The notes beneath the pieces were generated by a model. The model was not told the DNA's origin, did not search any database, and saw only the letters and a list, made by a program, of their open reading frames with translations. From QQUD01 sp039029915 (lineage in GTDB: Bacteria > Chloroflexota > Anaerolineae > Promineifilales > Promineifilaceae): a stretch of 10,477 nucleotides of DNA. The stretch lies in NCBI GenBank assembly GCA_039029915.1, contig JBCCFD010000271.1, positions 1-10,477 of the forward strand, written 5' to 3'. Below, piece by piece: positions 7,591-10,477 of this stretch. The position numbers and the translations under genes are program-made. Within the stretch, counting starts at the first letter, position 1. Each line of letters begins with the position of its first letter.

Positions 7591-7621
7591 GTAGAGCCAT
7601 AAAGTTCATCTATGACTCTAC
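7591..7621. terminator. Stem-loop between convergent genes, possible bidirectional terminator
   Basis: GTAGAGCCATA (7591-7601) pairs with TATGACTCTAC (7611-7621) with one C-A mismatch and a 9-base loop. It lies in the 73-bp gap between the stop codons of two convergent genes, where a shared terminator is expected. No T tract follows on either strand, so intrinsic termination is not certain. Confidence 0.55.
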
Positions 7622-7630
7622 ACATAAATA

Positions 7631-8071
7631 TTATCCGTCCATAACCTGCTCAAAAAAGCCCATTTGACCTAAAAAGCCTAGCCGATCAAAGGATTGGTGA
7701 TGACCACCTACTTTCTCATTACAGAAATAGTAGATTGTCATACCTGGAATGGCGAATTGGCGTTGGGTCGCGGGTAGGTCTGGTAAATCACCTAAATGAG
7801 TTCCAGACATAACCCAGCTTGCCACAACCTTATCACCTTCCTGAATCATCTCTTGAATATCAAACCGCAAGTCGGGAAACGCATTTCGTGAATACATCAC
7901 ACGCTGTTGAAAGGTTGCCAAATCAAGCGTTTGCCCTTCCCATGGGTCACCTGGATCGTGCTTTACTTCATACGAGTCAAAGACCAATTCAGCACAGCGA
8001 CTAAAATCACCGCTGTTCCAAATTTCTTCCATAAATATGGTTAATGTTGTTTTATGATTGGATTGAGTCAT
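7631..8071 (-). CDS. SnoaL-like ester cyclase family protein (NTF2-like fold)
   Basis: 146 residues, typical for SnoaL-like (polyketide cyclase/ester cyclase type) NTF2-fold proteins. The order of motifs fits the family: an N-terminal helix with EEIWNSGDFSRCAELVFD, a KHDPGDPWEG loop, RNAFPDLRFDIQEMIQEGDKVVASWVMSGTH, and the late strand IPGMTIYYF...HHQSFDRLGFLGQMG. PDLRF, GDKVVASW and SFDRLG are the most recognisable. Most members are uncharacterised; some act as cyclases or isomerases on small hydrophobic substrates, so the reaction is unknown. No Shine-Dalgarno sequence is visible: the 11 bases before ATG are only A and T. An inverted repeat sits just upstream (8083-8110). The gene follows the 194-residue gene on the same strand by 113 bp, so they may or may not share a transcript. 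Confidence 0.87.
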   Translation of the reverse strand: MTQSNHKTTLTIFMEEIWNSGDFSRCAELVFDSYEVKHDPGDPWEGQTLDLATFQQRVMYSRNAFPDLRFDIQEMIQEGDKVVASWVMSGTHLGDLPDLPATQRQFAIPGMTIYYFCNEKVGGHHQSFDRLGFLGQMGFFEQVMDG

Positions 8072-8082
8072 TATTTTTTATT

Positions 8083-8110
8083 GATAGCTTGTAATATGAC
8101 AACAGCTATC
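8083..8110 (-). repeat. Inverted repeat in the 5' region of the SnoaL-like gene
   Basis: GATAGCT (8083-8089) and AGCTATC (8104-8110) are perfect reverse complements. The adjacent TGT (8090-8092) can pair with ACA (8099-8101) across a two-base bulge, leaving the six-base loop AATATG. In the transcript of the minus-strand gene the stem ends 11 bases before the AUG, in a leader with no visible Shine-Dalgarno. It could be an operator, or a structure that affects translation. Confidence 0.5.
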
Positions 8111-8184
8111 TCCCTTTCTGTTTGTTTTTGATAAGCCGCATACCCTTTGATGGATTTTAGACTGGATGCGTAGGAATGTGCGAT

Positions 8185-8769
8185 TCATTCACCCCCTCCA
8201 GATGATTGTTCTTCATATTTTGTGAGCGTATTGTTTAAACGTTTCCAAGCCGTTTGATTAGCTGGCTTGGCCCAATCATAAGCAATTTTTTTCCAATCAC
8301 GATCGTTCGGATTAAGACCAAGGGCTTCAATATAATCGGATTGACAGACAAAAAATTGGCTGTCGTAGGGGAGTAAATAGCCACCATTTTCATTGAGATA
8401 ATGTTTGGCTGATGCGTATTGGCCAAACCATTGATTCAAAAATCCTTGGCATCTTTTGGGGTAAAGGTGGGCAAATGGTTTTGATTTTTTCTGGATGTGG
8501 CGTTTGGCTTTGAATTCAAGGGCCGTTTTGAAAGCAACCCATGTTTCATGACCGTGTTCAATGGCAATGGTTTGAAGGGCATGCTTGAGTTTGATTTGCC
8601 GACCTAACCCTAAAATTTCTTCAGCAGGCAAATCAGAAAATTGGGGCAAGCTTTTTAACCGACCGGTGGCTTGTTTTGATTCGGAAAGCACGGTTGAGCG
8701 AAATTGCTTGAGCAAAATCGATGCTTGAATCTTATATTCATCTAAATCGGAATGGGGACGTTTTGCCAT
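8185..8769 (-). CDS. Hypothetical protein, 194 residues, soluble, function unknown
   Basis: I do not recognise a named family. The start is secure: AAAGGAG on the minus strand (complement of about 8775-8781) lies about five bases before the ATG at 8769. Residues 1-90 are helical and basic. They include LKHALQTIAIEHGHETWVAFK (61-81), a short motif resembling the 'A-hydrophobic-A-x-x-x-G-x-x-x-W' segment I have seen at the N-termini of assorted bacterial proteins of unknown function. Residues 95-183 form a compact aromatic-rich part (HLYPKRCQGFLNQWFGQY, LLPYDSQFFVC, ALGLNPNDRDWKKIAYDW, AWKRLNNTL). The tail SSGGGE is flexible. There is no signal peptide or membrane segment, so it is expected in the cytoplasm. 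It is transcribed divergently from the PPC protein gene. Confidence 0.85.
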   Translation of the reverse strand: MAKRPHSDLDEYKIQASILLKQFRSTVLSESKQATGRLKSLPQFSDLPAEEILGLGRQIKLKHALQTIAIEHGHETWVAFKTALEFKAKRHIQKKSKPFAHLYPKRCQGFLNQWFGQYASAKHYLNENGGYLLPYDSQFFVCQSDYIEALGLNPNDRDWKKIAYDWAKPANQTAWKRLNNTLTKYEEQSSGGGE

Positions 8770-9109
8770 GAAAACTCCTTTTATTGGCTATCTAATACCC
8801 ACTTTAGATAAAAAGAAGTCTAGTGACTCAACGATATTAGCAGTTCAAAGGGTGAGTTCCTCTTTTGTGGGTATAGGCACCCCTTAAGCACCTGACGAAA
8901 TCATACATGATGTAGTAGGTTTTTCAAAGCACTTTTGCCATGTGTCTAAAAAGCGAGAAAAAATCGTTCAGTTAAGTATGGAAACATTTTAGATGCTTTT
9001 AGCGTCTTCCTGTACGAACGGAAAAATAAATTTAGAAATCAAATAAGCAGATCTCTTTCCGTTTGCCAAATACAAGATGTGAAAAAATTTATGAAACGGA
9101 GTAATCAGT
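8770..9109. other. 340-bp divergent intergenic region
   Basis: Separates the minus-strand gene starting at 8769 from the plus-strand gene starting at 9110, so promoters in both directions are expected; none matches consensus well enough to call. Visible elements are the minus-strand ribosome binding site (about 8775-8781), an imperfect repeat AAGGGTG (8848-8854) against CACCCCTT (8878-8885), a small palindrome ATCAT-AC-ATGAT (8900-8911), the AACGGAAA/TTTCCGTT pair at 9017-9063, and GGAG at 9098-9101 serving the 9110 start. No gene is seen. Confidence 0.6.
9017..9063. repeat. 8-bp inverted repeat AACGGAAA...TTTCCGTT upstream of the PPC protein gene
   Basis: AACGGAAA (9017-9024) and TTTCCGTT (9056-9063) are perfect reverse complements separated by 31 AT-rich bases. 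The pair ends 46 bases before the ATG at 9110. The spacing of about four helical turns between arm centres would suit a dimeric or looping regulator. A long hairpin is the alternative. Confidence 0.5.
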
Positions 9110-10159
9110 ATGAAGATGTATCGCTTAATTTGGTTATGTGCACTTTTGGGTATTGTTGGGGTGGGATATTGGAATCAGTCACCTCTTTTCGCTGGTGAAC
9201 AGCCATCTTTGAATGTGAGCGTTGCTTGTCAAGCTGATGCGATTCAGCTGACGTTTGTTGGGGCAGATTGGCCGAGTGAACCAACGGCTTTTTACTTGAA
9301 TGATGCGCTGTTAACGGCCGTATCCACCCCTAACGCCACCTTAGATGGGCAATGGACCATCAGCCCAATCCCCCAAACGCTAAGCGTCGCTCGCGTTGTA
9401 ACGGCGAATGTTGAGAAATCAGTTCTGTTAACGGCTCCCTGTCTAGCTGCGGCTGATCACGAAGCCTATTTGCCTATTACTCAAAAAGATACGAATGTGC
9501 TTGATGTCGATGGTACGGTGCCAACATTAGTGAATAATGGGTTTTTACTTGTGGATGAATTTGGTTTTGGAGAGCTATCGGGGAGCGTTCAGCAATGGCA
9601 GCTGAATCTTGATGCTGGTGAAATGGTGACAGGGACTTTCGCGACTCAGCCCGATGTCAACGGCGTACTTACTGTCAAATACCCAAACGGCAACCTAGAG
9701 GGTATTGAGCTAGTTGGAGATGGTCAGCTTGAGACACTTTTCTTCGAGGCAACAGCAACCGGCACTTACTCTTTTTATCTCAATGGGACGGATCTTGATG
9801 CCGGACAATTTATGATTCACTACTTTACGCAAAATAGCTTGCCGCTCTATGATTGGCAGCTACATCCTCAAACCGACAACGTGTCTGGTGATATTGAGGA
9901 AGATATTGATGAGTATTGGGTCTTTTATTTTGAGCAAGATGATGTTGTGTCAATAACTGTTAATCCGACTGAAACAAATGCCGATTTGTTTATAACGCTT
10001 TGGTCTGAGGATGGGGATATAGCTGAATCAGATGAAGGAGTTGGAGAGAGTGAACGGATTGAATCATTTTTCATACCTACAACGGGCATCTATATTTTGC
10101 AAATTGGAGAGTGGGATTTTGACTCAACCTCCTATACACTTGCTTTCCAGAAAGAGTAA
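9110..10159 (+). CDS. Exported protein with two PPC-like beta-sandwich domains
   Basis: 349 residues, starting at ATG 9110 with GGAG eight bases upstream. Residues 1-29 look like a signal peptide (MKMYR, then a hydrophobic core, cleavage probably near LFAG-EQ). Residues 30-112 form an Ig-like beta domain with C40 and C111, a possible disulfide. A linker contains AYLPITQK (119-126). Residues about 152-238 form a first PPC-like domain, with a WQLNLDAGEMVTGTF core and ATGTYSFYL. Residues about 255-347 form a clearer bacterial pre-peptidase C-terminal (PPC) domain: DIDEYWVFYFEQDDVVSITV, NADLFITLWSEDGD, TTGIYILQIGEW and SYTLAF. PPC domains usually follow secreted proteases or bind surfaces or polymers. 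No protease domain is present here, so an adhesive or accessory role is more likely. It is a single gene. Confidence 0.9.
   Translation: MKMYRLIWLCALLGIVGVGYWNQSPLFAGEQPSLNVSVACQADAIQLTFVGADWPSEPTAFYLNDALLTAVSTPNATLDGQWTISPIPQTLSVARVVTANVEKSVLLTAPCLAAADHEAYLPITQKDTNVLDVDGTVPTLVNNGFLLVDEFGFGELSGSVQQWQLNLDAGEMVTGTFATQPDVNGVLTVKYPNGNLEGIELVGDGQLETLFFEATATGTYSFYLNGTDLDAGQFMIHYFTQNSLPLYDWQLHPQTDNVSGDIEEDIDEYWVFYFEQDDVVSITVNPTETNADLFITLWSEDGDIAESDEGVGESERIESFFIPTTGIYILQIGEWDFDSTSYTLAFQKE
9314..9321. repeat. ACGGCCGT palindrome, copy 6
   Basis: In the PPC protein gene, read as T-A-V. This is the third possible phase, ACG-GCC-GT. Confidence 0.9.
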
Positions 10160-10214
10160 TTTGATGCGAAGGTTATTATCTTGGAGCGTCGCGATGAGCG
10201 ATTGGGTTGTTTGG

Positions 10215-10277
10215 TTTTGTCCACAATGTGCATCTAGTGGAATATTGCTACGAGCGGAAATATTGTGGCAGACAAAA
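10215..10277. repeat. Long inverted repeat upstream of the AraC-type gene
   Basis: TTTTGTC-CACAAT (10215-10227) faces ATTGTG-GCA-GACAAAA (10262-10277): 13 pairs with a three-base bulge (GCA), around a 34-base spacer. The right arm ends 11 bases before the ATG at 10289 and covers a possible GTG start at 10265. It could be an operator, a leader hairpin, or the 3' structure of the preceding gene, which ends 55 bases before it. Confidence 0.6.
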
Positions 10278-10288
10278 GTGTAACTCTG

Positions 10289-10477
10289 ATGGATGAACTG
10301 CTTCAACCTTTTCCCACCGCTTTTGCGAGAGGTACCGATATTTTTGTGGCAGCATCAGGAAAGATGACCACATCACCGCCTGATCGAATGCATCGTCACG
10401 ATTTTTACGAACTAGTCTGGGTTGTAAACGGCCGTTGTCAATTCTTTAGCGACTTTAACCTATATCCCTTCGAGACA
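10289..10477 (+). CDS. AraC-family transcriptional regulator, N-terminal cupin part (3' end outside window)
   Basis: The frame is open from ATG 10289 to the window edge (63 residues). RMHRHDFYELVWVVNGRCQFF is the typical first strand pair of the AraC-type sensory cupin (PxHxHxFYEL...hxhxGxG), and DFNLYPFET would lead into the next strand. The helix-turn-helix half is beyond the window, so the AraC call rests on the cupin alone. A plain cupin protein is the alternative. The ribosome binding site for ATG 10289 is weak. An in-frame GTG at 10265 preceded by GAGCGGA is another possible start and would add eight residues (reading VADKSVTL before M). The next in-frame stop upstream is TAG at 10235. 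Confidence 0.8.
   Translation, partial: MDELLQPFPTAFARGTDIFVAASGKMTTSPPDRMHRHDFYELVWVVNGRCQFFSDFNLYPFET
10428..10435. repeat. ACGGCCGT palindrome, copy 7
   Basis: In the AraC-type gene, read as N-G-R. Confidence 0.9.

Noticed and set aside
8520..8527. AGGGCCGT, a near-copy of the iterated palindrome
   Set aside because: One mismatch breaks the symmetry, so it was not counted.
10164..10283. 39-codon open frame after the PPC gene with a CPQC motif (start ATG 10164 or 10194)
   Set aside because: The ribosome binding signal is weak, the frame overlaps the long inverted repeat, and its composition looks like chance. The CPxC pair is not followed by a second metal-binding pair.
1..10477. CRISPR array, IS element, phage gene, toxin-antitoxin pair or defence operon
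   Set aside because: No regularly spaced direct repeats, transposase or integrase motifs, or small overlapping gene pairs were seen on either strand.

Overview
The window is about 10.5 kb of a bacterial chromosome, moderately AT-rich by eye. It most likely comes from the phylum Chloroflexota, on an Anaerolineae-like lineage. This placement is an inference. It rests on three recalled patterns rather than on a marker gene: the architecture of the 1925-residue secreted protein (VCBS propellers, a GEDWPR...HELAH metallopeptidase and a paired C-terminal module ending in FLPIVKAP), the YLPIT stretch in the second secreted protein, and the density of secreted beta-rich modules.

Layout. 3-335 (+) is the 3' end of a TPR-repeat protein. 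475-6252 (+) is a very large exported protein with 14 FG-GAP/VCBS repeats, an Ig-like region, a zinc-metallopeptidase-like domain, a short GPNRPGF tandem repeat and two C-terminal beta modules. 6253-6645 is non-coding and carries two strong hairpins and a purine mirror repeat. 6646-7557 (+) is an EamA/DMT-family membrane transporter. It converges across a stem-loop (7591-7621) on two minus-strand genes: a SnoaL-like NTF2-fold protein (7631-8071) and an unrecognised 194-residue soluble protein (8185-8769). A 340-bp divergent intergenic region follows, then a second exported protein with two PPC-like domains (9110-10159). After a long inverted repeat comes the 5' end of an AraC-type regulator (10289 to the window edge).

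Working together. No obvious shared pathway links the genes. Two of them build large secreted proteins, and the rest are single-gene accessory functions. No defence island, CRISPR array, integrase, IS element, tRNA or rRNA is visible.

The most unusual signal is at DNA level. The 8-bp palindrome ACGGCCGT occurs seven times, and every CGGCCG in the window is extended to ACGGCCGT. The copies lie in three different reading frames of six genes. This looks like a highly iterated palindrome comparable in kind to cyanobacterial HIP1. The second is a CLCA-like metallopeptidase joined to what looks like a pair of seven-bladed propellers in one secreted protein.
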